64,000 nucleotides of DNA. It comes from Limnoperna fortunei (taxonomy: Eukaryota; Mollusca; Bivalvia; Mytilida; Modiolidae). Under the pieces are notes generated by a model, which was not told the origin of the DNA, made no database searches, and worked only from the letters and a program-made list of their open reading frames with translations. The DNA lies in NCBI GenBank assembly GCA_944474755.1, contig OX104123.1:13417275-13481274 (forward strand). The letters run 5' to 3'. Shown one piece after another: positions 11,180 through 22,570 of the stretch. How positions within the stretch are numbered: position 1 is the stretch's first letter; each line of letters starts with the position of its first letter. Made by a program: the position numbers and the translations under genes.

Positions 11180-11505
11180 TGGCGGCTCAGCATCATCGTG
11201 ATGCCAATATTACTACCGATTGTCTCGACAAAATTCCCGAAAATATAGATATTTGGTACCTACCAGAAAGTAATTTCTTATCCAAAGAGTTTTAGAAAAA
11301 GGGATGAATTATTTCACACAGGGTTATATTCACGATAACAGAATATCTGAAAATTGTACCGTCCGCGTTGCCGTTGATACAAAACGCTGGCGATCTGTAA
11401 GAAAAAGTTAATCGCCTCACAGTCTTCGTATTGAAATTAAACCTGAACCAAACTTTCTGAATTCTGTTGCATATGTAAAGCTGGGTATGTTTTTTCCCTT
11501 CCGAA
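11180..11505 (+). other. small ORF or gene relic, unassigned
   Basis: An ATG in the context CAAATGGCGGCTC opens a 38-codon frame ending at 11295. A second frame from an ATG at about 11304 is open except for one TAA near 11410. Its continuation ends in AAGCTGG followed by GTATGT, a possible splice donor. Residue composition looks more protein-like than the surroundings (for example VRVAVDTKRW and IEIKPEPNFL). I recognise no family. It could be a decayed first exon or exon pair, or chance. Confidence 0.25.
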
Positions 11506-12250
11506 ATTGCGGTTAAATTTTTAAATTTATGTAATCTGTCTTAACTGGCCGTGTGTGCACGCGTATTTACATACGCAGTCAGAGAGTATTTCCTACACAT
11601 CTACAGAGAACAGGGAAATCGATAACTGATAATTAATTGGATAAAGATGTATCAATACAATAAAAAAACCCCGATGTGAATTTTTTGTCTGTGTTTAAAG
11701 TACAACGGCCGAGTTTCAAATCGGCAAATTTCATAGCCGAAAAAAAGAACATAAATATGTAACGTTATGTAAGTAATGTACATTAACAATTAATTAAGTC
11801 CATTATATAATTATATGTAAATCCAATAGTTTTTACACGGGAACACATAAAAAAGCATTGTTCCTGTCCCATTTCTTGTATGTCATAATTGAATTAGGGT
11901 AGATTCACTAACAGACTTAAATTTTTTTATAAAATTGAAGACGTGCACACCATCACGTAATCATTTATTCTTTTTTAGACTAAGCGGGCATTGTTGTCAC
12001 AAAGTAGAGTTGCTTAAATCTCTACAAGGTTGCAGCTGCTTTATGTTTATTTATTCTGTTTAATATTGAGCTGATCATTGGGACTTCCACACGTTTTCAA
12101 GCGTAGACATTTCTCTAAATCTATTTTATTCTTTGGAAATAGTAGAAATATGTATCCTTGCATTCGATCTGGGTACCTTTCATCTGAAATACATGTACCA
12201 CATTAACAACAAAGAAAGATTTTCTTAAAATGATTGAAAATTATGCCGAT
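11506..12250. other. no gene seen
   Basis: A/T-rich unassigned sequence. Confidence 0.5.
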
Positions 12251-12490
12251 CCCACAACTGTACAAATACAGTACTTGAGATTGAAGACGCAACACTTTTA
12301 TCAATCCGTCAGCGATCCGTCAGCGTTCCAAAATCCGTCACCAATCAGTTATCAATCAGTCAGATCAGTCAAATCGTTCCCAATCCGTCAGATCGTTCCC
12401 AATCCGTCCATCCGTCAATTGACGGATTTGGAACGATTTGACTGATCTGACGGATTGATTTGGACTGATCGCTCCAATCCGTCCATTCAA
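12251..12490 (+). mobile_element. foldback element seeded with ATCCGTCA words, copy A
   Basis: Starts CCCACAACTG with ACAGTACTTG and GACGCAACACTTTTATCAAT. It then repeats ATCCGTCA and AATCAGTCA at irregular spacing. It is palindromic around CCGTCAATTGACGG at about 12415-12425. The left part GATCAGTCAAATCGTTCCCA is mirrored by GGAACGATTTGACTGATC. The copy at 15930-16178 is in the opposite orientation. No transposase frame. Confidence 0.7.
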
Positions 12491-13129
12491 CTTCCGGTTA
12501 GTAAAATTAATATTTCGAAATGTGAAAATTCGTTTCACTCGCAAATATTAGAGGTATAAAATGTCAACTGTTATGTCCTCATTGATGGATCGTTTTATCT
12601 AATAATAAGGTTAAAACTGGTCTAAAGTTATTAATAAAAAAATGGAAATTCCCCCAATCTATTACTAATGCATCTGTGACGAAATATAAACATTACATAG
12701 TGTAATTTTATTAACAAAATAATTAAAACAAAGTAAATTTTAAAACGCACACACACAACGACTTTAAAAAAGCATCTCGGTTGCCAAGGCTCACGTCTGT
12801 ATTTTGAAAGCGGAAAACGTCTAGTCTAAATTTATAAATGATAAATGGAAATCCCCCCCCCCCCGAAAAAAAATCTATCACTAATGCATCTTTGACGGCA
12901 TATAAACATCACATAGCGTCATTTGATTAAAAAAAATAATAAAAAAAAAAAGAAATGGAAAAAAACCACACACACAATAAATTCAAAAAATATTTGACCT
13001 CGCATGCCAAAGCGTACATCTCGTATTTGTCTTCGAAAACTTTTAAAGCGGAAAAAGCGAGAAACACAAAAAACGTGAAAGCGAAATCGTAACATTGTTT
13101 CACTTCGCCTTTTCGCGTTAGCATTATAT
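12491..13129. other. no gene seen; internal duplication
   Basis: Two loosely repeated segments (GGAAATTCCCCCAATCTATT near 12645 and GGAAATCCCCCCCCCCCGAA near 12847, each followed by an ATGCATC-TGACG word and an ACATCACATAG-like word) suggest an old duplication of about 200 bp. No coding region. Confidence 0.45.
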
Positions 13130-13372
13130 GTATGTTTGAAGTTTATTTAACACTATTTTTCAAAAATTATATTAGTTTTTATAATATGACGTCGAGTGTT
13201 TATTGGGAAGAGTTGGAGTACCCAACGAAACAGAAATGTTTCGACAGGAAAACTGGTGCTCTTTGCAAATTTATAGGGATGTGTCGAGCACACCATCTCG
13301 CTGTAAGGATCAAACAGACAATTTGGTGATCAATAATAGGTTACTGCTACCTTAACCTCGGAGGTCGTGGTT
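13130..13372 (-). mobile_element. tRNA-derived SINE, strongly diverged
   Basis: Complement strand retains TATGACGTCGAGTGTTTATT, GGAGTACCCAACG, GACAGGAAAACTGG, GTGTCGAGCACACC and a head-like GGTGATCAATAATAGG ... CTACCTTAACC in consensus order. Old copy. Confidence 0.65.
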
Positions 13373-13434
13373 TTTTTAATGTAAACGCTTAAAAAGATCA
13401 TTTGTCGTGGTTTGATCAGTTTGTTTTTCTTTGC

Positions 13435-14067
13435 CACAGTTCCTATGAATTCCGATGTATAATACTGAATAAGATTTACGACAAAAGCGAAAACATCTAT
13501 TTATATATTTTATTAACTACCCCATAGTGTCACATGCATTTACACAGAATTAAATAAAGAATAAACTTATGTGCCACAGTTCCTAAAACTTCCGCTGTAT
13601 AATACTGAATAAAATTCACGACAAAAGCGAAAACATCTCTTTATATATTTTATTTACTATATATCTCATTGTGTCACATGCATTTACAGAGAATTAAATC
13701 TCAAATAAAGAATAAGGGGCCTCGTTGGCCGAGTGGTCAATGTAGTTCGTCTACTATTGATCACGTGGTCTGTCAACACAGAGATTGCGGGTTCGATTCT
13801 CACTGAAGTTAGGGTGTACTCGACTCCAATCTTAATTGACAAGGATTGCCAGTTTTCCTACCGCAGGTCGGGGGTTTTCTCCGGGTACTCCGGCTTCCTC
13901 CCCCAATAAAAACAGCATTCAAACAAACAAACAAACAAATAAAGAATAAGAATTCCGGTGTTAACACTGAATACGATTTACGACAAAAGCGAAAACATCT
14001 ATTTTATTCACTATTTAATTGTGTCACATGAATTTACACAGAATTAAATCTCAAATAAAGATTAAAC
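13435..14067. repeat. three-unit tandem repeat of about 130 bp, split by a SINE
   Basis: Units start near 13435, 13573 and 13951. They share AATACTGAATAAGATTTACG, ACAAAAGCGAAAACATCT, GTGTCACATG and CAGAATTAAATCTCAAATAA. A SINE sits between units 2 and 3. Confidence 0.85.
13717..13935 (+). mobile_element. tRNA-derived SINE with 15-bp target-site duplication
   Basis: Complete head GGGGCCTCGTTGGCCGAGTG and B box GGTTCGATTCTC, and an intact body. The tail lacks about 40 bp (AATAAAAAC joins straight to AGCATTCAAACAAAC). It is flanked by CAAATAAAGAATAAG at 13702-13716 and again at 13936-13950, a perfect target-site duplication that fixes the element's ends. Confidence 0.92.
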
Positions 14068-14498
14068 TACTAACCGCGTTTGTATATCGAAGCTTATGAG
14101 TTAAAAATGCGAACATGTAAGCGTAATACGAAAATCAATTCTGCTTTCGCATTTTAGCCGTCGCAATTTGTTTATTTTACTATGTCTGTTAAAGTCATTC
14201 CACATTTAATGATATATTAGTATAAATGGTTTCCTTTAAATTCGGAAGTACTTGAAATAAGTTGATAAGTTTAACAGAGCTGCCCAGCGCGTCCTCAGCT
14301 GGCGGACATTGGATGTTCTCCCGTTTTTTTTTTTTTTTGGGGGGGGGGGTGGTTCAGGTCATATTAAAATTGCCGCGAAACATAGTGACATGTTTAGTGA
14401 GTGTCACGCTCCTTGCACGAAAAAAAAAGTAAATCTTACTCCCGAACCCATACCCCATATTTTTCAAAATTGACCTTTTGTCCATTTTTCTCTAATTG

Positions 14499-14747
14499 AA
14501 GGAGCCGAGTGGTGATGTTAGTTCATCAACTATTGATCACGTGGTGTGTCAACACTGAGGTTTCGGATTCGAATCTCACTGCAGGCAGGGTGCACTCGAC
14601 TTAACTGAAAGGGAGCCAGTTTTCCTACTGGAGAACGGGTGTTTTATCCGGGTACTCCGGCTTCCTCCTCAAATAAAAACTGGACACCATGATATAGCTG
14701 AAAAATTGCTGAAAGTGGATTAAACAATATTTAAACAAGCAAAAAAA
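14499..14747 (+). mobile_element. tRNA-derived SINE
   Basis: Head GGAGCCGAGTGGTGATG, TATTGATCACGTGGTGTGTC, B-box-like GATTCGAATCTCACTGC, body CCGGGTACTCCGGCTTCCTC, tail ACTGGACACCATGATATAGC and GATTAAACAATATTTAAACA. Confidence 0.85.
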
Positions 14748-15028
14748 AATCTAATTGATTTATATTTAACTTATTCTCGTCATGAATAAAGCTGAAATAC
14801 TCTCGCTGAAAGAAAAGCAAACAATCAATCAATACAATAAGTTATTGTTTAAATTGAATGACACTCTTTTAAAGGGCAAGTTTTGAAATGGTTCTGTTTC
14901 ATCGATATGACACTGTAATGACAATGTTAAGACCTAAACAATTTATAACGTTTTGAAAAACGTGTATATCTTTAAAACATTTTTACGTTTAACTTCAGAA
15001 TTCCCAGACAATTCTCAACGGCGTTATT

Positions 15029-15223
15029 GGGGCCTGGGTGGCTGATTGGTTAGTCATCTACTAGTTGTCACATGCCTGTCAACAGGTTGCGGATTTTCGG
15101 ACGACTGCAGATAGGGTGCCCCCGACTCCACTTTAATTGACAAAACACTGTCGGTTTTTACCTGTACTCTGGCTTTCTCCCACCCCACCCCCAATAAAAA
15201 ATGGACGCCATGAAACAAATGGA
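15029..15223 (+). mobile_element. tRNA-derived SINE, diverged and 3'-shortened
   Basis: GGGGCCTGGGTGGCTGATTG head, CTGTCAACAGGTTGCGGATT, GGGTGCCCCCGACTCCAC, CTGTACTCTGGCTTTCTCCC and AATGGACGCCATGAAAC. Much of the tail is missing. Confidence 0.7.
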
Positions 15224-15929
15224 ACAATCCAGCGTAATTGTATGTATACTTTTTAAAACAAATTTTATTGCCTGTCCAAAAAACTTGCGACAAGAATCGC
15301 TGTATATTTTACAATACAACTTTTTGTTTAGTAAACAATGCGTTTTGATTGACATTGATTGTTTAACAGTTGAACAATTGTTATACGCAACAGTTTTATA
15401 ATTGTATTTAAAATGTTGTAGACTAAATAAAAACACGCAGGCATACATTTAAGTAACTAATAATGATATCAAAAAGAGGCCACGTTCTTTCCTAAATGTC
15501 AAATAAATATGTTACTGATTGGGAGAGTCGGGTCGGCTTAATATATGACAAAAAATATACATGTAACAGGTCAAAAAAAATAAAACAGGCCGAAATCACG
15601 AGTCGCGGAAATAAAAAAAAAGAGAATCAATAATGGATTACGAAAAAAAAAAACATTTACCTCTTCGTTACTGATGTGCATTAAATAGAAGTTTTTTGAA
15701 GGTTTACAGGACTCGGTTCGCAGATATGTCCTGCTTTAAAGAAATGTGCTTAATTATATAATTTAAAGAAAAAAAATTTCTTTAAAATATGTTTATTTAT
15801 TCATTTAGAACGAGACATTGTATTAACAATTCTTTTAAACGCATGTTTTTATTTTATTATAAAAAAGGTATAATAAAATGCATATATTATATACAAATGA
15901 CGCAGAATCCGTTTTATCTTTAAATTATT
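15224..15929. other. no gene seen
   Basis: A/T-rich; several A-runs around 15605-15660. No supported feature. Confidence 0.5.
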
Positions 15930-16178
15930 AATTTATACGAATCCGTCAATAAACTAACTGATTTATGCATATAATTAAATGACGGATTCTGGATCGCACT
16001 GATTGGACTGATCGCACTGATCGCTGACGGTTACCAAGGTAATGACGGATTCATAATTTTGGACGGATGCAGTCATCATCAATCAGTCAGCGATCCGTCA
16101 GCGTTCCAAAATCCGTCAGCAATCAGTTATCAATCAGTCAAAGTGTTGCGTTTACGGGTGCAAGTACTGTAGTTTGCT
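15930..16178 (-). mobile_element. foldback element seeded with ATCCGTCA words, copy B
   Basis: Inverted relative to copy A: ATCCGTCAGCGTTCCAAAAT and CAATCAGTTATCAATCAGTC are shared, and the right border AAAGTGTTGCGTTTACGGGT ... GTACTGTAG ... TGTGGG is the complement of copy A's left border. Inside are many TGACGGATT and GATCGCTGACGG words in both orientations. Confidence 0.7.
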
Positions 16179-16329
16179 TGTGGGACAAAGATGGCGGAAG
16201 CTTTGTTTACATATCGGCTAATTATAACTGAGCATTCTGATTGGATAGTAAAAATAAAATCGGATCCATGAATGGTGACGTCACATGAAATGTAATTTGA
16301 TTGTCAATTTTTAAAGATCGATTTAGAGA

Positions 16330-16765
16330 TTGCAAAAAAGAGGATCGGTAGGACCTTTTACGGGACAGTGGCAAAGGCTGATTTATTCGCCGGCAATTCG
16401 GGATTTAACAAATAAAACTGCGGGAATTCGGGATTTTTACATAGCGGGATCCGGGAATGATCGCTTTATTTCAACGGGAATACGGGAAATTTTATTTTAT
16501 TTTATCGGGAAATCAATAACAGATAACAGATCATGACAAACATAAAAAATGCATGCGGAAATCACACAAATTCTTCCGACATGTATCAATTTAAAATCAA
16601 ACTTCCTATAGCAGACGAATTTAAAAAAAAATAATGGAAAAAAGCCTGAAAACAATTGTAAACTACTATACATCTGAGGTAAGTCGTCTGATTTGTGAAC
16701 GGGAAAATGGGATTGATCCATTATTTCACCGGGAAAACGGGATTTTGTATTTATTTATACGGGAG
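16330..16765 (+). repeat. region seeded with CGGGAAT/CGGGATT words
   Basis: At least ten CGGGA-containing words at irregular spacing, all on the + strand, e.g. GCAATTCGGGATTTAAC, GCGGGATCCGGGAATG, ACGGGAATACGGGAAAT and ACCGGGAAAACGGGATTTTG. It is not a simple tandem array. It also contains AACAGATAACAG, the word that dominates 62230-62630. Confidence 0.55.
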
Positions 16766-16799
16766 TACTGGATGAGACCCCCAACTACCCCCCCTCACA

Positions 16800-18000
16800 A
16801 AATAGTATGCAATTTTTGGTGTCAATTTTCAATATAACACATTAACTTTTAATCGTTGTGTAATAGGATAGTTATTTTTAATTGACGTAAAGTATTGATT
16901 TGTGTTTTTGTTTTATATATTGTTTGTGTTTTCACTTTTTATGTTTGGGTTTTCGAATGACAAACAACACTTTATGACATCCAGAGCCGAAAGTTTGACT
17001 GCTGACTTTGGCAGTGAACCAGACAGCCTTCTTATTAAATAAATACTAAGGATCCGATCACTGGACCTGAGTCTCTGCTAAAGTGGAACAAAGACGGAAA
17101 GGTTTTTATACTTTTATTTTACACAAAATATATAACAATTTAACATTATTTGGATTTTTGTTTTAACAACTACGTTTTATAACAAACTACATACAATCCA
17201 GGACTTTAAATAGCTACAATTTGTACTATTGTGTTTCCTACCAAAAATATTTAGAAAACTAAAAATATAATAATTTACTCAAAATTTAACCAAGACAATT
17301 TGTGAGCCCAACCAGAAGTGTCAGAGCAAATAGCCAAAAAAAATCTATAAAATTTTGAATCCCCCTTTTTTACATATTGAGCCTAGAAAAGTATAATAAA
17401 TGCACCTACCTAATACCGTGCGTAAGCTACAGTGGCTCTATATAAAAAGCGATTTTGACTCGAAAATAATGAGCTTAAATACTCGTTAATGGATATTAAT
17501 AGCAACATAGTACTAAAAATAATTATCCAATTAAAACTTAGTTAATATAAAGTAAACCAATGATTGAATTTATAACAAAGTTGTTATGTCTCGTTGTGAG
17601 AAACTTACATAAGTATGAAAATACAATTACAGAAATGGTAAAAATCCGAGACTATACAAAACTCAGAACACCAACTGGTTGCTTTTACATAAGATATACA
17701 TTAGGTACCAGTAAATAACAACATCGTGTCAAAAGTATAAACATCATATATGATATATTATAACTATTGAAAAGGTAATGTATAACTGAAAGTTAAACAG
17801 CTAAATAAAAATAAACCCCGTTACACTTGTCAAATTTATTTTTAAGTCTTTTCTTTAAAATTAAATTTAGTGCTTCTTCATTCACTTAATTTGTTCCAGT
17901 TTTTTGACGATATCAACTTCCGGACGAAAAAAAATTCAATATCAGCATTAAGCAGATTTTGATCACGTGATTTCATTTTGATCACATGACACGTAATTGC
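16800..18000. other. no gene seen
   Basis: A/T-rich unassigned sequence of 1.2 kb. Confidence 0.5.
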
Positions 18001-18003
18001 CAT

Positions 18004-18065
18004 AGAGCTCACCGCTCTTCGCGGGCGGGCAGCGAAGCTGCCCGCTGCGAGCTGTGCTCGCTATA
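18004..18065. other. isolated GC-rich hairpin
   Basis: GGGCAGCGAAGCTGCCC forms a 9-bp stem with a GAA loop, embedded in GCTCTTCGCGGGCGG and GCTGCGAGCTGTGCTCGC. It stands out sharply from A/T-rich neighbours. Function unknown. Confidence 0.5.
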
Positions 18066-18300
18066 AAATATACTCTTAAAAATGTAAGAATAAAATTATT
18101 GATTTATTTTTACTCTTTTCAATATTTGAAATGTAATGAAAGTGGAGATTCAGTATTATCTGAAATAAATATCAAAATGCAATATTAACAGAAAATATTA
18201 AGGGTAACCAACAACAATTACAAAATGTAAGCATCCTCTTTTTTCTGATGAAGGAAGATGGTAATTTTATTCACGTAATAAAACAATCACTGTCATTGAT

Positions 18301-18555
18301 TGTTTGTTTGTTTGAATAGAGTTTAACGCCACTTTCATCAATTTTTTTAGCTATATCATGGCGTCAAGTTAATATTGGCGGAGGAAGCCAGAGTACCCGT
18401 AGAAAGCCCGCGATCGGCGATAGGAACACTTGTCAATTAAGATTGGAGTTGAGTACACCCTTTCTGCAGTGAGAATCGAACCCGCAATCTCAGTGTTACA
18501 GACCACGTGATTAATAGTAGACGAATTACCTTAACCACTAGGCCACCGAGGCACC
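18301..18555 (-). mobile_element. tRNA-derived SINE, near full length
   Basis: Complement strand: GTTTGTTTGTTTGAATAG tail, TTTAACGCCACTTTCATCAA, GGAGGAAGCCAGAGTACCC, B box GAGAATCGAACCCGC and CCACTAGGCCACCGAGGC A-box end. Confidence 0.88.
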
Positions 18556-18771
18556 TACTGACTTTGATATACGGTTGCTATTAAGATTTCGCAGCCCTCT
18601 AAAATGTATATCCACTTCGCCTGGCGGCTCGGTGAATATTACCTTTTCTGGCTAATAAATCACGATAGCGACCTATATCAAAGTCATTAATTGCATAATA
18701 TATGTACATCTCCTAATTAAAGGGCTCTTGCTTCCAACAACATGAAATCTCTCGCACACACTCATTCTAAC

Positions 18772-18773
18772 AA

Positions 18774-18816
<43 letters not shown>

Positions 18817-18897
18817 AAAAATAAATAAATAAACAAACAAACAAACAAACAAACAAACAAACAAACAAACAAACAAATAAATTAATAAATAAATAAA
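18772..18897. repeat. (AAAT)n-(CAAA)n microsatellite
   Basis: A tetranucleotide AAAT run passes into CAAA and back to AAAT. Confidence 0.95.
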
Positions 18898-18899
18898 TG

Positions 18900-19510
18900 T
18901 GTCATGGACGATTTTGCACTTATTACTTTATTAATTGAAGAGCCGTAAAGTTTTATATCAGCAGTAAAAATTGATTTTATCAGTAATTTTACCAGAAAGC
19001 GCAAGTCATCTCCAGATTTTAGTTAATCACGTATCCATTGAACTCTGACCTCACGTCCACAACAGGGGCGTGGCAATTGATAATAACATGGTCTTAATTG
19101 TTGTTGATGACAGGCAGATAGATAAGTCCTTCATAACATGCATTATCAAATACATGCTATGCTTGATAAAAGCCATTTACGTTTTATTTCCGGTAGACTG
19201 GTTAGTTAAGTACTTGAATATGTATGTACAGGAACACTTAAAACATCCATTATAATATCGTTAAATGAAATTGACCGAAATTGAAATGTAAATATTGAAC
19301 AATTACATTAAGACGAATTTCTTTGGTGTTAATCTAGACAGTCAAGGATACATATGAATGTGACAATACTATTTCTAAGGAACAAAACCTTTGGTGGGGC
19401 CTGACAATTATACATTGTACAGATATATATGAAGAAAAAGGGGGTCTGGTATATAAATGTGTAAGAACCGTGCCCACCCCTCAAATGGTTGGATCCAAAT
19501 CAGGTATCTG
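18900..19510. other. no gene seen
   Basis: Unassigned sequence; a 61-codon frame at 19070 has no recognisable features. Confidence 0.45.
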
Positions 19511-19539
19511 TTTAAATCTTAAGGGCCGAAGTTTTGTTG

Positions 19540-19800
19540 ATGACGATGATGATGGGGGTTTGTAACGTCCTACACTGATAAATCAATACCCTCGGTCGGA
19601 CGGTTGTTAGTGTTAGAAGTTCATGGAAACTATGGTGGTTTTTTCGAAGCCCGTCTTCAAGATACCTGGTCAAAAAACTCGGCAGCATATGTCCTGCTAA
19701 CGGCCGGGCTGCTCCGATGTAACGTTGGCCCCGCATGGGTAGGAGCGTTTCCGCACTCTGACCTATCGTCGAGGCCTATCTGCATAGTGGGCCGTCGTTT
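19540..19800 (+). repeat. dispersed repeat family 2, long copy
   Basis: GTAACGTCCTACACTGATAA, GGTCGGACGGTTGTTAGTGT, TTTCGAAGCCCG, AACTCGGCAGCATA, GGGCTGCTCCGATGTAACGT and GACCTATCGTCGAG recur in the same order at 25165-25400. The two copies are about 75-80% alike by eye. A frame of about 99 codons crosses this copy but is not preserved in the other, so it is not a gene. Confidence 0.75.
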
Positions 19801-19964
19801 TTCCGACGCAGAAGTTATTATATTCAATTTTTACCATTTGATCTTATCACCCTTCACCTCTCGAAAAGCAAGTCATGTGATCATAATAATGTTTCTTGAT
19901 TAGTCAAAAACGAACGGCGTAAATGATAACGCATATTGGCCGGTTTTTCTGCCACCGCCCGACT

Positions 19965-20015
19965 AAGGCCATTACGTTATCGGCGTAGGACGTAAAAAAC
20001 TCCCCAAAAGTCGGG
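19965..20015 (-). repeat. fragment of dispersed repeat family 2
   Basis: GTAGGACGTAAAAAACTCC is the complement of the family 2 left end GGAGTTTTTTACGTCCTAC. Confidence 0.5.
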
Positions 20016-20019
20016 TTTT

Positions 20020-20612
20020 TCTAGAGTGTAAACAAAGACAAATGGCAGAAATTGTAACTTATTTCTTTATTAAATTTAAACTACCAATCATTTGTATTAT
20101 ACATGTTAAATATTAAAGCAAATGTAGATCAATGTTTCATTAGATTTCTTGGGCGTCCGTCGTAGTAAACACAGAAAGAGAGTTGTAGCTCTTAGTTTAA
20201 AGTATACTTTGCTTATTCAGAAAGATTGAAATTATAAACATTTTATTACAAAATTTCTAATGTTCAGTTTGTTCACATTATTGTATGATATGATTCAGTG
20301 CTCGCAGAAAAATCATTTCTGTATCTTAGGCAGTGAGTTTCATTATAAATGTTCTTGAATACATGTACATGCAAGAAAATGTACATGTAGTTGTATGTAA
20401 ATGATAAATTTTACTTTTAGTGTATGTTGTGTACACCTGTTGATATTAAACACGCCGAAATAAAATAATCAGTTGAAATATAAAAACACACATGTGTAAA
20501 TATATAATTATAAGTAATTTACCTACATTTGTTCGTCCGCACTCCCCGAAAATTTGCATTAAACATTTCTGGTTTATTGCAAAAAGGAATTGCTTGATAT
20601 TTTGTATGACAA
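20020..20612. other. no gene seen
   Basis: A/T-rich unassigned sequence. Confidence 0.5.
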
Positions 20613-20628
20613 GGCGATTTGTATTGAT

Positions 20629-20888
20629 TTGTTTGTTTGAATATTGTTTAACGCCACTTTCAGCAATTTTTCATCTATATCATGGCGTCCAGTTTATATT
20701 GGGGGGACGAAGCCGTAGTCCCATAGAAAACTCCCGACCTACGGTAGGATAACTGGCAATCCTCGTCAAATAAGATTTCAGCTGAGTACACCCTGCCCGC
20801 AGTGAGACTCGAACCCGCAATCTCAGTGTTGACAGACCACGTGATCAATAGTAGACAAACTACCTTAACCACTCGGCCGCCGAGGACC
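20629..20888 (-). mobile_element. tRNA-derived SINE with target-site duplication
   Basis: Complement strand: complete tail, body and head ending CCACTCGGCCGCCGAGGACC. Flanked by CGATTTGTATTGAT (20615-20628) and CGATTCGTATTGAT (20889-20902), a 14-bp target-site duplication with one mismatch. Confidence 0.9.
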
Positions 20889-20902
20889 CGATTCGTATTG
20901 AT

Positions 20903-21347
20903 CAATGAATTACTCAATTTATATTTTTACTGCGTCGGTTATCTTTTTTTTTAAAGATAGTACTTGTTTTCTAATTTACTTTAGCCGGGGTTTCTGAAAA
21001 CGATGAAAAGTAATGATGAAATGAACAACAGTGTGTATCATGGATTTAAATCTATGGATTTTTGCAATCTAAAACTCTCCGAGTTTGTAAACCATTCCAA
21101 TAAATTTATCATGTGGCTGCTAATATAATTATAATAAGGTGAACATCTGACCATTTTTTGAGACGTTCAACAACAGTTAAAACAATCAATTATTAGTCCA
21201 AGCTTGGAAAAAATAGTCGTATACCCTTGCCTTGTTTGGCGACGTCCGACAAACCGCTAAAATAAAATTGTGATTTTTTTACGGCGGATTAATTTGGCCA
21301 AGTATATGCTATATTAAGATTTCTGCTAGAAAGGAGACGTACTAGTT
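20903..21347. other. no gene seen
   Basis: A/T-rich; part of a CCCTTGCC/CGTCCGAC dispersed word region near 21215-21250. Confidence 0.45.
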
Positions 21348-21978
21348 AAGGGGATCCGGGACACCCTCCGCCATTTTTTTGTGAAAATTTCAAAATAGGT
21401 AGAACTTTTATGGTAAATTTAATTATAATTTCTTTCATTATTTACTCTTACTTTCCATAAAATTTAAAATAATAATGAAAGTCTTATACCTATATTACCA
21501 CTTTAATTTATTAATGGTTGAAATGTAAAGTTTTCGAATAAATGAGTTCGGTATTGTCATAAATAATGAAAATGAAATGTTTAACAAGGGAAGTAATTTT
21601 GACCCAAACAAATTACAATTTTTTGCATTTCTCGACCAGTTTTTTCTTAATGGACAAAAATTTAACTCAGAGACCCCTATTTTTCTTTCCATCACTAAAA
21701 TGTATACCAATTGCTTCACATTATTTCAAAAATTCACAAAATTTCATTGGACAGAATTTTTGTAATCTTTTATTTATTTTAGTGCTTTTTTATTCTCTTC
21801 TCTGTATAATCTATTAGAAAATTTAAAATTTCAGTGCTCAACCCCTCGAAAATAAGCTCTGAAACCCCTATTTTTTATTTTGAATTATGATAACTTGTAT
21901 AAAAATACTAACTATATGGCGGATTTAAAGAAAATTCATTGACAAATTATTTTCAGTAAAAGTCTCCTGCATCCCCTT
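21348..21978. mobile_element. possible non-autonomous TIR DNA transposon
   Basis: The left end AAGGGGATCCGGGACAC and the complement of the right end AAGGGGATGCAGGAGAC agree at about 14 of 17 positions. The 630-bp interior is A/T-rich with no transposase. The related end at 14-30 supports a dispersed family. No clear target-site duplication. Confidence 0.5.
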
Positions 21979-21979
21979 C

Positions 21980-22570
21980 AAACAAACGTCGACGGCAGTA
22001 CTAAAGTATGAATATTGTTCAAAAATAGGACCATCGAATTTTTAGTCCTGTCAATTGGAAGGTTATGTTTATCAAAGTGAACGTCAAAGATCAGTGATCA
22101 CGTTTACATTGTGAATATCTAGTCCTACAAATGGTCACGTTTACATTAGGACTCTAAATACAGGACATATGAAACATGTTATCTATGTTAAACTAATATT
22201 TAATTTTATTTACTTTCATTTACATTAAAATTCAATGTTATCCCTTAATGATAAATCCGAATCTTTTATGGTGACTTTCAAAATGGTGTCATTTTCGGGT
22301 ATTTTCAATTGAAATCGACTTTAAATATCTTTGGTGTCGGATTCTTTTTTTTTTTATTTCTAAAGGTATTATGTAAAAAAATTTCCATTATTGGCCCTCT
22401 CTGTCATAAATTAATACCATTTAAGTAAGATTTTATTTAGATAATTTTTTTAATGTTTTGATTTCACGCCTTTTTTCACAGAAGTAGACATTTTTTTTAC
22501 TCATAATTCCTCAATATAAGTCTATCACGTTGCGTACGGTGTTACCAAATTTTTTATGTAGTCAAATATA
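21980..22570. other. no gene seen
   Basis: A/T-rich; a loose duplication around GGTCACGTTTACAT and GATCACGTTTACATTG (22095-22150). No gene. Confidence 0.5.

Noticed and set aside
17935..18000. GATCACGTGATTTC and GATCACATGACACG as a regulatory palindrome pair
   Set aside because: TGATCACGTG is also part of the SINE head consensus and common here; there is no nearby gene.
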